A stretch of 64,000 nt of DNA from Chromatiaceae bacterium (lineage in GTDB: Bacteria > Pseudomonadota > Gammaproteobacteria > Chromatiales > Chromatiaceae): positions 1 through 64,000 of the forward strand of contig JAJDNF010000002.1 of the NCBI GenBank assembly GCA_022340805.1. The letters run 5' to 3'. Each line of letters starts with the position of its first letter. The first letter of the stretch is position 1. Both the position numbers and the translations under genes were made by a program. The notes beneath the pieces were generated by a model. That model was not told where the DNA came from and did not search any database. It saw nothing but the letters and a program-made list of their open reading frames with translations. Positions 25,244 through 36,983 of this stretch are shown piece by piece.

Positions 25244-25849
25244 TCGTAGAGGGAACCTCTACTGATTCTGCGCGAGGTAGATCGGGCAACGGGGTTTCGG
25301 AGATCGACGCGCAAATTGTTCGACCAACGCGCTGATCAATAATTCTTAACGCCTGCGGCCGTGTCGATAGTGGGGGACAGGCCATGGTCTTGGGAACCTG
25401 CCGGCAAGAGCTTAGGCCGACCGCTTTTGATGATTGGGTGCGTACCACGACAGATGCGTTTAAGGACTTCCGTCCGGCCGGGAATGCCCACGGGAAACAG
25501 GTTTTAAGGTGCCCGTGGGAGGAGAAGTGGGGGTCGCCTCGGTTTATGACGTGGCGGGATCGGAATGGCCGCGGAGATCAGGGTGTTATGCGCAAGCGTG
25601 GGGAGAAGATGGGTTGCAACGGGATTTGTGGCGGTTGAGATTGGCGATCCACTCACGATCACCCGCGTACACTCCGGGCGCAGACATACGCGGGCGGCTC
25701 GCGAGATGGACAAACCGGTCAACGCGATTCAACCCGCGTCATGCACAGTGCCGCGACTGCCGAATCCTTATTTTTGGGCCCTGGCCGTTGATGCCAGCGA
25801 CCCCTAGCCCTGCACAGGAGGTTCGGCCTAGATCACGGCCAGGGGAGGG
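25244..25849. other. Intergenic stretch without an evident gene
   Basis: About 600 bases separate the coiled-coil gene from the small minus-strand gene at 25850. It includes a partial Repeat A copy (25468-25565). Short open frames here, such as 25509-25907 on the plus strand, overlap each other and show no recognisable domain or ribosome-binding site. Confidence 0.4.
25468..25565 (+). repeat. Dispersed intergenic repeat A, copy 6 (partial)
   Basis: Only the downstream portion is recognisable: CCGGGAATGCCCACGGGAA followed by a caggtttta-type divergence, then GGGTCGCCTCGGTTTATG and GTGGCGGGA, matching the tail of other copies. It is the most diverged copy, and the boundaries are approximate. 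Confidence 0.5.
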
Positions 25850-26026
25850 TTACGACTTGGGTTGGTCAGATTTTGCGAATAGTCCGAGTTCGTATTCCAG
25901 GTTGTAGTGCCCGAACACGAGGTTTGCCTCCCGCCTGAGTTCGTCGAAAAGCTCCTGCGGATCTGCGCCTTCTGCGATCCGTTGGTTCACCAATGATTCG
26001 AGTGCTTCTCTAAAATTTCCGCTCAT
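25850..26026 (-). CDS. Small conserved-looking hypothetical protein (58 aa)
   Basis: A 59-codon frame (stop included) starts with ATG at 26026, preceded by GGGAGAGATC as a ribosome-binding site. The product begins MSGNFREALESLVNQRIAEG, has an acidic helical middle (ADPQELFDELRREANLVF) and ends GLFAKSDQPKS. Composition and codon use look like real protein: amphipathic, soluble, no cysteine, no signal peptide. I do not recognise the family. It lies between the coiled-coil gene and a DUF1269-like stress gene, with no overlap. Confidence 0.55.
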   Translation of the reverse strand: MSGNFREALESLVNQRIAEGADPQELFDELRREANLVFGHYNLEYELGLFAKSDQPKS

Positions 26027-26197
26027 ACGATCTCTCCCACATTTAGGCCGGGGGAACCGCGCTTGGCACGCGTGCCACGCAAGCCCCCTCAGCAGATCAA
26101 AGCCGCCTCATTCCCGAGCCGTGACCGCCGGCCTGAAACCAAATGGCAAGTGAAGGGCCGCCGGCTCGTGCAGCCTTGCACTGCTTACGGCTGCCAA

Positions 26198-26707
26198 TCA
26201 GGGAAAGGCCGGAATATGCGGCTCGGTACCTTCGATGTCTGCCTCAGGATGATGGGACTTGACCATCGCCTCGATCTTTTCCACCCGCTCCTTGGGCACA
26301 TCGACCAGAAACAGGATCTCGCCCTTCTTCAGATTTTCTTCGAATTGCTTGATCTGGCTATTGCTTACGTCCACTCCGATCATGCTCGCTATCCAGGCGC
26401 CGATGCCGGAACCGGCCAGCGCCGTTGCGAGGATGGCACCGCCGCCCAATACGAGCCCCGCCGGCGGAAAGGATACCGCCGCGACGCCGGCGAGGATCCC
26501 GGTGACGCCGCCAACAGCCAAACCGCGCTCAACCGCGGGTATCACATCACTGGTCTGTAGCAGTGAGGCCTTTGGTAGGTCGCCCAGCTCTGTGCCTTCG
26601 CGTGCGATGACATGGATGTGGCGTTCCTCGATCCGCGCCAGTAGCAATTCGTCCGTGACGCTGCTTGCCGTCTTTAGATCGGGTACCAAAAAATAGATTC
26701 TGCGCAT
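26198..26707 (-). CDS. DUF1269-type membrane protein
   Basis: The 169-residue product starts at an ATG at 26707 with GGAGGGG 7 bases upstream. Its N-terminus (MRRIYFLVPDLKTASSVTDE) forms a ferredoxin-like domain of the kind seen in DUF1269/general-stress proteins. The centre is a long glycine/alanine-rich hydrophobic hairpin (AVGGVTGILAGVAAVSFPPA; GGAILATALAGSGIGAWIAS), and the C-terminus contains EENLKKGEILFLVDVPKERV. Such proteins are predicted to sit in the inner membrane through the glycine-rich segment. Their molecular role is unknown. The gene appears to stand alone. Confidence 0.7.
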   Translation of the reverse strand: MRRIYFLVPDLKTASSVTDELLLARIEERHIHVIAREGTELGDLPKASLLQTSDVIPAVERGLAVGGVTGILAGVAAVSFPPAGLVLGGGAILATALAGSGIGAWIASMIGVDVSNSQIKQFEENLKKGEILFLVDVPKERVEKIEAMVKSHHPEADIEGTEPHIPAFP

Positions 26708-26915
26708 GACTTCCCCTCCATAAGGGATCAATCGGCTGTGGCGGCGCTTTCCCGACCCTCGTGGATCCGGGGTCGCCGTCAGCGGCTTGGATCCACCGCT
26801 TCAGCATAAGAATACAACACCTGTGGCAGGCGGCGGTCAGTCGTCGCGCAAGGCAGGGTGCTTTTTTGCCTTGATAAACCATTTAGGCTCGATGCCCGTT
26901 CGCGGAAAAGGACCG

Positions 26916-27161
26916 ATGGTCATACCCTGCATTCTCGGCTTCAGCCTTCTCGGCAGCATCGGCGCGACTGCCGGGGCCGCCCTGTTGCTGGCTGTTCCTG
27001 CCGTGGTTCGGGACAAGCTGATCCCTTCGCTGATCAGCTACGCCACGGGGACCTTCCTTGGCGCCGCCTTCCTTGGCACGATCCCCGCCGGCCTTCAGCA
27101 GGTGGCGTTACTGCTCGTCGGGATCACTACCATCGCGTTACCGAGGGCCGCCTGCGGATAG
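26916..27161 (+). pseudogene. Truncated ZIP-family metal transporter
   Basis: From the ATG at 26916 the frame encodes MVIPCILGFSLLGSIGATAG, AALLLAVPAVVRDKLIPSLI and SYATGTFLGAAFLGTIPAGL, closely resembling the first two membrane helices of ZIP transporters (zinc/iron permeases). The frame stops after 81 codons, while the family needs about 250 residues and the metal-site helices IV and V. The sequence past about residue 60 is no longer family-like. It is a 5' fragment, followed 40 bases later by an unrelated NifX-like fragment, so a deletion has probably joined the two. Confidence 0.6.
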
Positions 27162-27200
27162 GCGAGGGATTACGCATCCGCTGGTAGTGAGGTATCCAGC

Positions 27201-27512
27201 GTGAAAGTAGAGCGTCAACACCGTGTGGCCGAATTGCTGGTCGCTCAAAAGGTCGATGTGGTGCGGTCGTACGAGCACCTGCATGGGTGTGGACCCACCT
27301 ATGTCTTCCGTGATGCCGGTGTCGAACTCAATGTGACCGACGCGCAGGATGCGGTTGCGGCGGTCAAAGCTGCCACGGCTGGGGTCGTGGGGAACCCGTC
27401 GGCGGACCTCATTCGCATCACCCTGGCTGCGCAGAATTCATCGACAAGCGACATTGCACAACGGTCCTGGCCAAACCTTTTCCTGGGACGGTGGTTCAAG
27501 GGCTTGTCCTGA
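27201..27512 (+). pseudogene. NifX/NifB-like (dinitrogenase FeMo-cofactor fold) C-terminal fragment ending in Repeat A
   Basis: A GTG at 27201 with GAGGT upstream opens a 103-codon frame. Its first 55 residues (VERQHRVAELLVAQKVDVVR; HLHGCGPTYVFRDAGVELNV) resemble the last part of the RNase-H-like NifX/NafY/NifB-C domain, in which LL-x-x-GVDVV and KGP-x-YV-x-DAG are conserved. The N-terminal strands are missing. The final 25 residues (from about QNSSTSDIAQRSW) are encoded by Repeat A copy 5, so the 3' end has been replaced. Such domains occur alone or fused to cation transporters. It is unlikely to be functional. Confidence 0.5.
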
Positions 27513-27625
27513 TGTGTGCGGGCGAATTCAGCGAATTATGAAGTAGCGGGTTGGGATTGCCCGCATCGAACGGGGTGTTTGTCGCTTGAGGGACCAGAAG
27601 GTGCGTCGCCTCGATGTTTGTGGCG
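27428..27625 (+). repeat. Dispersed intergenic repeat A, copy 5
   Basis: A nearly full-length copy: GCGCAGAATTC start, GTCCTGGCCAAACCTTTTCC, GGGACGGTGGTTCAAGGGCT, GAATTCAGCGAATTATGAAG, TGGGATTGCCCGCATCG and GCGTCGCCTCGATGTTTGTG. It overlaps the end of the NifX-like fragment and lies upstream of katG, in the same orientation as all other copies. Confidence 0.8.
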
Positions 27626-27786
27626 GTCGAAATATGGCCTGATCAACTGTGTAGTCCCAACGATGTGAGTCGCAGTTGGTGATTTTGTCGAGCGCGGTAT
27701 CGTCGAATTACCCTTTGATGGATGGATGGGTGGGATGCGGTGCACTCGACGAGTCGCGTAATTGCCCAAAGGAACTTTGATTGTGA

Positions 27787-30048
<2,262 letters not shown>

Positions 30049-30057
30049 ACCAACTCG

Positions 30058-30097
30058 AGCATCCCTGCGCTATCGAGGGTGGCAGCGTAGGGATGCT
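30058..30097 (+). terminator. Hairpin after katG
   Basis: AGCATCCCTGCGCT (30058-30071) and AGCGTAGGGATGCT (30084-30097) pair over 14 positions with one wobble, around a 12-base loop, starting 10 bases after the katG stop. No long T tract follows. It is the most likely transcription end for katG. Confidence 0.55.
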
Positions 30098-30165
30098 TCC
30101 TGGCCGCCGCCTGCGAGCTGCGGCACGGCATTCCGCAGGGCGCTTCTCTCAAATCTTCGGGGCCG

Positions 30166-30604
30166 GATATGATCAAGGCCATGTCGACACGACCTGTGGC
30201 TGGACTTTCTCGGCATCCGTCGTGACAGTGACACGGCAGAGGGTAAGCGCTTTGTCATCAACTTCCTCACACCGGACAACGGCGAGCGGCATGTGGTCGA
30301 GCTGAGCAACGCGGCGCTCACCAACATCAAGGGACAGCAGGCGGACAACGCCGATCTCACCATCACGACGAACCGCTCGGATCTGGAAACCGTGATGATG
30401 GGCAAGGCCACCTTCGACGAACAGATCGCCAGCGGCAAGGCGAAGTTGGAAGGTGATCGCAAGCCCTATGACGAACTCAAGGGTATGCTGGTGCAGTTGG
30501 ATATGGGCCTTGAGATCCTGCCTGGCACCGGCGGGACGCCGCTGACGGCCCCGAAGGGCGCGTTCGAGCAGCAGGCGCCCGCGATCAATACCATCAGTGA
30601 CTAA
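30166..30604 (+). pseudogene. C-terminal (SCP2-like) remnant of an alkylsulfatase
   Basis: The sequence starts with DMIKAMST in one frame, then shifts to LWLDFLGIRRDSDTAEGKRF, VINFLTPDNGERHVVELSNA and NADLTITTNRSDLETVMMGK, with TFDEQIASGKAKLEGDRK following. This is the sterol-carrier-like C-terminal domain of SdsA1/BDS1-type alkylsulfatases (also called alkyl sulfatase dimerisation/C-terminal domain). The catalytic metallo-beta-lactamase part is absent and a frameshift lies near 30190. The remaining open frame from 30293 has no good ribosome-binding site. It is a fragment left after deletion downstream of katG. Confidence 0.65.
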
Positions 30605-31412
30605 CTGAAGAAAAGGCAGCGTCGGCGCGCCCCGCTGGCGCGGCCTGTCGTCTCGGGCTTGGGGGCGTTCGTCCCCGGGACGGGAGAGGTTCCCGGGGTC
30701 ACACGAGATGTGAGGCCGATCAGTGGTCAGTCTCACACAAGCCGGCCCTCGGCCAAGTAAGCAAGGAGGGTTCGCAACTGCTGCTCCCTTCCGTAATCAG
30801 CGCTCGGCTGGCAATTGTCGATCCCTGAGTCCACGCGTGATTCGTGCGGCCAAAAGCGGCCTTTCTTGTGCCCGCCCCAGGGTATTGAGAAAGACCTGGT
30901 TTGACTCTCAATACTGTCGGCAAGGGCATGGAATCTGTAACGGAGGGGCCGACGTCGCCTGCTCCAGCAGGGTTGCCCCCGGGTCCTGCGGCTGCCATCT
31001 CAAGGTCTCCCCGTCGCGGTGGGCGCCGCTCACCGCCCCGCATCCTATTGGACGGCGTTTCCTCCGGAATTGGTATCTGATTCTGGTTTTCTGCGCAGAG
31101 TGTTTTGGTTCTAGATTTGCGTGGCAGTGTCGCTAAACGGGCAAAGGGGAGCCTGTATCCCGCATCCCGGGGGGCCGTGCACGGCCGTTGCTTTAGTCGA
31201 AGAGCCTGTGCCTTTGTCTGTGCAGCGCTCAGGCCGGCAGTTTGCGTCGGCTGCCGGTCGGGGTAGGAGGGGTTGCTGCCGGGCAATGAGGTTTGGCGAC
31301 GATTCGCCATCGCGGCAACATGGACTAGCGGAATGGTGTGGCGATCGTGAGCACCCTCACGGTTGGCGCATCGTCCAGGCCCGGCAAGGGCACAGATAGG
31401 GATTGGGACTAC
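30605..31412. other. Long intergenic stretch with no recognised gene
   Basis: About 800 bases lack any recognisable domain on either strand. The region around 30660-30700 is rich in short G/C inverted segments (GTCCCCGGGAC, TCCCGGGG). A 196-codon minus-strand frame (30720-31310) has Arg/Pro/Ser-rich translation and no ribosome-binding site, and I do not accept it as a gene. It may be a decayed region between katG and the sensor gene. Confidence 0.45.
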
Positions 31413-33600
31413 ATGGCACTAGAGTTGATCAAGGCGGCGGCCCTGCTGCTCGCCCGTTTTTGGGAATGCTCTTAAAGGATGCCCAGAACCGCGTCAAAAC
31501 GTAGTCTGATCTGCGGCAGAGTGAGGCAAGGCTGTCTCTGCACCTTGAAAATACACCGTTGGCCGCCATCTCGTGGGATAGGCAGTTCCGTTGCTCGCAG
31601 TGGAACAAGGCCGCGGAGAAAATATTTGGTTATAGCCGTGACGAGGCTCTCGGCCGGCATGCCTTGGGTTTGATTGTTCCCTCCACGATAGAAGAAGAGA
31701 TCGGTGACACTTTTCAGTCATTGCTGGACCAGAAGGGTGGGACACGAAAGGTCAACGAGAACATAACGAAAGATGGAAGAACCATTATCTGCGGTTGGTA
31801 TAACACTCCGATCACGGATGAGACCGGCGAGGCTGTGGGCGTGGCATCCCTTGCTGAAGACATTACCGAGCAAAAGCGGGCGCAAGATGAAATAACGTTT
31901 AAGAGCACCCTGTTGACGACCCAGCAGGAAGCGTCTGGCGACGGGATCCTGTCTGTGGATGCCGACGGCAATGTGATATCGATCAGTCAGCGGTTCATCG
32001 ACTTGTGGGACATCCCTCCCGAGGTCGTCGAATCGAATTCGGACGAACGCCTCCTTGAGTCTGTTTTGGACAAGCTCGTCGATCCGGCTCTGTTCATAGA
32101 AAGAGTGCGCGAACTTTACAAGCATAAACACGAGACGAGTGTCGATGATGTCAAGCTGAAGGATGGCCGGACTTTTGAACGGCATTCTGCACCGATGCTG
32201 GGCGCGGATGATCGGTACTATGGACGTGTGTGGATGTACCGCGATATCACGTCGCGCAAGCAATCAGAGGACTTGATCTGGAATCAGGCGAACTTTGATC
32301 CGCGTACCAAGCTGGCCAATCGCCAAATGCTCAGGGACCGCCTTGAGCAGGAAATCAGAAATGCCCATCGTACGGGTAGCAGGGTCGCCCTCTTGTACCT
32401 TGACCTTGACCGGTTCAAGGACGTCAACGACACGCTTGGGCCCAGCCTGGGTGACATGCTGCTCAAGGAAGCGGCAGCGCGTCCGAGTGCCAGTGTGCGC
32501 GAAGCCGACACCGTTGCGCGTCTCGGCGGCGACGAGTTCACTATCGTCATGGGGGGCTGAATACACCGGGCAGCGTTGAGCGCGTCGCCAGCGATATCCT
32601 GGACAGGTTTCGCCAGCCATTCGAGCTGGGGGACGAGACAGCCTATGTCTCGACCAGTATTGGCATCACCCTTTATCCGGAGGATGCCACGGCGGTGGAC
32701 GATATGCTCAAGAATGCCGATCAGGCCATGTATGCCGCGAAGGACAAGGGGCGCAATTGCTATCAATATTTCACGCCCTCCATGCAGGAGCGTGCAACGT
32801 CCAGGGCGCTGGTGGTCAGGGACCTGCGTTGTGCCCTGCCCGAGAATCAGTTTCGACTGTGTTACCAGCCAATCGTGGAGCTTGCGACCGGGAAGATACA
32901 CAAAGCAGAGGCGCTCCTACGTTGGCATCATGCTACCCGTGGCCTGGTCAGTCCGGCTGCATTCATCCCCGCTGCCGAAGACACAAGATTGATCATCGAT
33001 ATCGGCGACTGGGTATTCCGCGAGGCGGTACGTCAGTGCGCATACTGGCGCGAGACAACTCACCCGGGCTTTCAGATCACGATCAACACTTCACCGGTGC
33101 AGTACCGGCACGACAATTTCGACGTGGAAGATTGGATCAGTCACATGCGGGCAATGGGTCTGCCGGGTCCAGCCATTTCGGTCGAAATCACCGAGGGGTT
33201 GTTGATGGACTCGGCCACAAAGGTGACCGATAAACTGCTCATGTTTCGCGACGCCGGAATTCAGGTGTCGCTGGACGATTTCGGTACCGGTTACTCTTCG
33301 CTGTCTTACCCCAAGAAGTTCGATATCGACTATCTGAAAATCGATCGGTCCTTTGTGCGGAACCTGGAGCCCAACTCTGACGATATGGCGCTGTGCGAGG
33401 CCATAATCGTCATGGCGCACAAACTCGGATTGAAGGTCATCGGCGCAGGAATTGAGACCGAAGCGCAGCGGGATCTGTTGGCTGCTGCAGGGTGCGATTA
33501 CGGGCAGGGCTATTTGTTTTCGAGGCCTGTGTCTGCCGAGGGGTTCGAGAAATTGCTTGATTCCCGCGGCGTGAGATTTGGTGGAATGGGATTAGGCTGA
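31413..33600 (+). pseudogene. PAS-PAS-GGDEF-EAL signalling protein with multiple frame lesions
   Basis: Pieces in different frames give one c-di-GMP enzyme. From ATG 31413 there is a short hydrophobic start (MALELIKAAALLLARF), lost to a shift near 31458; the next frame meets TAG at 31502-31504 before QSEARLSLHLENTPL. Two PAS domains follow (31559-32270), then a GGDEF domain with the inhibitory RxxD site (VREAD) and RLGGDEFTIV. At a run of six G at 32552-32557 the frame ends in TGA; inserting one G would continue as LNTPGSVERVASDILDRF into the rest of GGDEF and a full EAL domain (KAEALLRWHH; SVEITEGLLM; DDFGTGYSSL; KIDRSFV). The open part from about 32570 to 33600 retains all EAL catalytic motifs. 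Confidence 0.75.
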
Positions 33601-33708
33601 TCTACTGGCAGCGGCACCGACCGCGCTTGTTACCGCCCGCTTGTGCGGCTTGCGACAACAGCGATGGGCTGTCGAGCGCTTGGTTCGCCACGGTCAGTGT
33701 TTTTATTG

Positions 33709-34200
33709 TCAAGGCGTTTCAAATGTGTCGAGCTTCGCCAAAAAGGTCTTGTGGTCGATGTAGTGTGTGCCGTCGCAGGAAAACGACATGTTGATCATTC
33801 CGTTGATGAGGTTCACCGCCGTATTTCGCAGGTAGATGGTCTCGTCGCTCAGCCGCAGTCGCTTGAACTCCTTGAATATACGGGTGATTTCCGGGCCGCC
33901 GAGCAGCGGCGTGCGACCCGCATGATTCGTGTCCGGAAAACGGTCGACGAAGCCGTCGGCAAGCACGTCCTCGCGCACGAACTTCTCGTAGACAAACGGA
34001 TCTCCGGCAAACCAGCAGGTCAACTGGCTGGACGAGTAGTGGATCTTCATGTGAAAGACCCCTTTTTGGGTCAGCAGCGTATGTGCGATCTCGTGGACAC
34101 GGTCGATTGCGGTGTCAAAAAGGCTTTCCATGCGCTGTTGCTGGAACAACTGCGCGCGTATCGATGGATCGCCTTTAATCTGAAGCCATGTCTCTGGCAT
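33709..34200 (-). CDS. Hypothetical protein
   Basis: The 163-residue product starts at an ATG at 34200 with GAGGTTAGAGAG upstream. It begins MPETWLQIKGDPSIRAQLFQ, has no signal peptide or membrane helix, and looks like an alpha/beta soluble protein: MESLFDTAIDRVHEIAHTLL, KGVFHMKIHYSSSQLTCWFA, FVDRFPDTNHAGRTPLLGGP and INGMINMSFSCDGTHYIDHK. I do not recognise the family. Codon use and ribosome-binding site support a real gene. It is convergent with the broken GGDEF-EAL gene and otherwise isolated. Confidence 0.65.
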   Translation of the reverse strand: MPETWLQIKGDPSIRAQLFQQQRMESLFDTAIDRVHEIAHTLLTQKGVFHMKIHYSSSQLTCWFAGDPFVYEKFVREDVLADGFVDRFPDTNHAGRTPLLGGPEITRIFKEFKRLRLSDETIYLRNTAVNLINGMINMSFSCDGTHYIDHKTFLAKLDTFETP

Positions 34201-35191
34201 CTCTCTAACCTCAAAGTGTGTGTTGCTGCGTCCGAGTCTTGGGCCCCGGCATCATTGCCTTGATTCAGCCAAAAGGGTGGTTTGCGCGCCACTGGGGAAT
34301 ATCGCGATTTCCTGCTCATGACCCCGTCCTCTAAAGGTTTGGAGTCCTCGGGAAGCCCCGGGCGGTTCGCGCTGCGCCGTTCGGCAAGCTGGCCTGAATA
34401 CCCCTGTATCGGTCAATTGCCGTCGTCACGCGGCCGCTGTTTGCCCTCGTTGTCCTGCTCGTCCTGCTGGTCCGTGGCGGTTCGGCAGTCCTGCATATAG
34501 GCATCCAGCTGTTCGCCTGGGCGCGGCATCCGTCTTCACGATCTGCCTCGTCCTGGTCGGTGCTCATGCCGGGTTGACTGGCCAGTAGCAGCAGGGTCCC
34601 TGCAAGAACGTGGAAAATGGTGCGAATTGGACGTCTCCGGTTTTCGCGATCGCGGGGGTGGCGGAATGGTTTCGCGCCGATGATCGCGGTCAGGGGGCCA
34701 CGCACACATCAGCATAGGAGGGGCAATGTGCGGACGCAACCTGCTTAGCGGCCGATCGGTACGCTTGCACTCGCGGCGCGGGAAACGGGCTGGCGGCGCT
34801 GCAAAAGAGTTCCGGTGCCTATCGACAGCGATCCCTGGATGTGTCTCCAGCTTGAACGCCGAGCCAGGCGGCATGCGGCGTGGTTGGGCGTCCGGGACGG
34901 GCGCAGCGACTGGCTCGAACAGTTCATTACCTGCCGACCGAGCCAGTCGGCGTTTCGGCCCGAAGTCGTTGATGTTTATGGTAAATGGCGCGGGGATCCA
35001 GGCCATGACGAATTGTCTGGGTGGGAATAGGCAGGGGATCGGGGTATCAGGTATTACTGGGCAGCGATTTGAACTCCGTTCGATCTTTGCGGCTGCTGAG
35101 GTGGCAAGGGTGGCTGACGCGATCCAGGGGGCGATGAGCAAAGCTTCGTCAGATGAGACAACTAACCAAAGGATGGGGCGCTCACGCGAAA
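34201..35191. other. Region of doubtful coding content
   Basis: About 1 kb with several competing frames. On the minus strand, 34705-34430 encodes a signal-like segment (FHVLAGTLLLLASQPGMST) and, after a frame change, QLDAYMQDCRTATDQQDEQD, which could be a small exported protein disrupted by a frameshift. On the plus strand, a frame starting MCGRNLLSGRSVRLHSR at 34726 recalls the MCGR start of YedK/HMCES proteins, but the rest does not match. A third piece, IDSDPWMCLQLERRARRHA (34815-35030), looks protein-like but unknown. I do not assign a gene. Confidence 0.3.
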
Positions 35192-36010
35192 TCAGTAATT
35201 CAGTTGAACGTAAAGGCTCACCCAGTAGGCGCCCCAGCCCGCCAGTCCCAGGCCGCTGATGATCCTGATCGGCCCGGGTGCGGGCGTGATCTTTTCGACC
35301 AGGACGAACGCAGTGATCAACAGCACCCAAAGCATGTTCATCACGCCGACGCCGAACAGCACCAGCATCAGTGCCCAGCAACAACCCACGCAGTAGATGC
35401 CGTGCCGAATACCCATCACAAGGGCACCCGCGCTCCCCTCCCGCCATTCCGTCATCAAGAAACCCAGCGGGCTGCGGCAGGTGGTCAGGCAGGCGTCCTT
35501 GGCCGGCGTCCATTGGTAGACCCCGGCGACGATCAAAACGAGGCCACTCAACAGGTAACTGCGGCTATCCATCATCGGATTCAACAGGCCCGATGCGTGC
35601 AGGGGCCACTGCGCGATCGTCGCCAACACGCTGAATCCGGTCCAGACGATGAGATAGCCGGCGACGAATATAAATGTGGGTGTATACGACTGTTGTCGGT
35701 GGCGACGGTTTCGATTGAGGGTCGCGAACATGGTGACCATCGGCAGGGTCGACGGCGTCATCATCGCGACCATCATCGTTGCCCACATGAGGAACAGCAT
35801 GAAATAGTCCCATGCGGCCCAGGGTGCAGAGGCGACCGGCGGCATCCACATCTCGACCTGGTCCATGTGCGCCATCGCCCAGGCCATGTAGAACATGTAG
35901 GCCCATCCGGCCAGTGCGATTCCACCGAGGTCGCTACCTACGATCAGGTATTCGCGCGCACTCAAACGCTGCTGCGCCTGCGCGCTTGCATAAGTTGACG
36001 AATCCCGCAT
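35192..36010 (-). CDS. DUF2182 integral membrane protein
   Basis: The product from the ATG at 36010 has 272 residues and about seven membrane segments rich in Met and Trp: MFYMAWAMAHMDQVEMWMPP, LFLMWATMMVAMMTPSTLPM, and later HGIYCVGCCWALMLVLFGVG, which contains the Cys motif typical of DUF2182 (predicted metal-binding membrane proteins). Family members commonly neighbour DUF1326 genes, and one lies divergently 316 bases away. A TTG start at 36040 is an alternative. Function unknown; the clustered Met, His and Cys suggest metal handling. Confidence 0.85.
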   Translation of the reverse strand: MRDSSTYASAQAQQRLSAREYLIVGSDLGGIALAGWAYMFYMAWAMAHMDQVEMWMPPVASAPWAAWDYFMLFLMWATMMVAMMTPSTLPMVTMFATLNRNRRHRQQSYTPTFIFVAGYLIVWTGFSVLATIAQWPLHASGLLNPMMDSRSYLLSGLVLIVAGVYQWTPAKDACLTTCRSPLGFLMTEWREGSAGALVMGIRHGIYCVGCCWALMLVLFGVGVMNMLWVLLITAFVLVEKITPAPGPIRIISGLGLAGWGAYWVSLYVQLNY

Positions 36011-36325
36011 GCCCGATGCCCCTGGTCTGCTTGCCGGCAAAGTGTAGTAGACGGGTTCTCGTCCATGCCAGACGGAAGCGCCACAGGGTTCCTTGGAGGA
36101 TGGCGGCGGCGATGGCGAAATAAGTTTTTCTACGCATATCGGAACCCTCTGCCATGCCCTACTCTAAAAGTTCGGTGGAGTTGGCCTCGCCCGAGCCCTT
36201 GCATGCAGTATGGCGGTTCGAAAAAGGGCGGCCTGTCCGGGTGCGAGGATGTAGTCCAGCTGTCTGGCAGGGATTGCCGCGTGAATGGGTATGCGGTCTG
36301 ACAATCAGCGAGCGAGGAAAGCGTC

Positions 36326-36934
36326 ATGGCGAACCAAGCGGATTGGAGTCTTCAGGGCAACTATTTCGAGTCGTGTAACTGCGACCTCGTTTGCCCCTGC
36401 ATATTCCTGCGCCCACCCACTCAGGGCTTCTGCGAGGCATTCGTGGGCTGGCACGTGGACAAAGGCCACATGGACGGCGTCAATCTGGACGGGCTTAGCG
36501 TGGCAGCATGGCTGCATTCGCCAGGTGCGTTAACAAGCGGAGGCTGGCGCTTGGCGCTTTACATCGACGAGCGCGCTGACGAGGCCCAGAATGCTGCACT
36601 GCAGAAGATGTTTGGTGGCCAAGTCGGTGGGCACCCGGCAGTCCTTGCAGGCCTCGTCGGGGAAATGATGGGCGTCAAGTCCGTGCCGATTGAATTCAAG
36701 GAAGAGGGCCGGTCGCACTATCTGCATATTCCGGGTATCGGCAAGAACGTCACTGAGGCGTTGGAAGGAGAAGATGGCGGAGACGTGATGGTGTCCAATC
36801 ATCCGTTGGCCGTGTCGCCGGGTAATCCAGCGCAGATCTGCGCCTCGACCGACGCACACTACAAGGATTACGACGTGGAATGGAGGCAAAACGACAAGGT
36901 GGGACTGGCCGCGCCTTTTGCCTACCACCCCTGA
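36326..36934 (+). CDS. DUF1326 domain protein
   Basis: The 202-residue soluble protein starts at an ATG preceded by GAGGAAAG. It has the DUF1326 pattern: W-x-L-x-G-x-YFESCNCDLVCPC near residues 8-25 (three or four cysteines), GFCEAFVGWHVDKGHMDGV, LDGLSVAAWLHSPGAL, and a later LAGLVGEMMGVKSVPIEFKE. The cysteine cluster could bind metal. DUF1326 and DUF2182 genes commonly occur together, here divergently arranged with a shared intergenic region (36011-36325). The biochemical role is not established. Confidence 0.88.
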   Translation: MANQADWSLQGNYFESCNCDLVCPCIFLRPPTQGFCEAFVGWHVDKGHMDGVNLDGLSVAAWLHSPGALTSGGWRLALYIDERADEAQNAALQKMFGGQVGGHPAVLAGLVGEMMGVKSVPIEFKEEGRSHYLHIPGIGKNVTEALEGEDGGDVMVSNHPLAVSPGNPAQICASTDAHYKDYDVEWRQNDKVGLAAPFAYHP

Positions 36935-36983
36935 TCGACGCGTTGATACTGCTGCGGAATCGCTTACAGCCCTTGTTCACATA

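Noticed and set aside
34726-35259. Possible YedK/HMCES gene because of an MCGR start
   Set aside because: Only the first four residues and a Cys-2 fit; the rest lacks the HMCES active-site Asn, Glu and His motifs.
34536-35513. 325-codon minus-strand frame
   Set aside because: Low-complexity Arg/Pro/Ser translation, no ribosome-binding site, and overlap with the 3' half of the DUF2182 gene.
35934-36137. Small minus-strand gene starting MRRKTYFAIAAAILQG with GAGGG upstream
   Set aside because: It overlaps the DUF2182 gene by about 75 bases in another frame and its C-terminal half is the shadow of that gene; it is left unannotated although the first 40 residues look signal-like.
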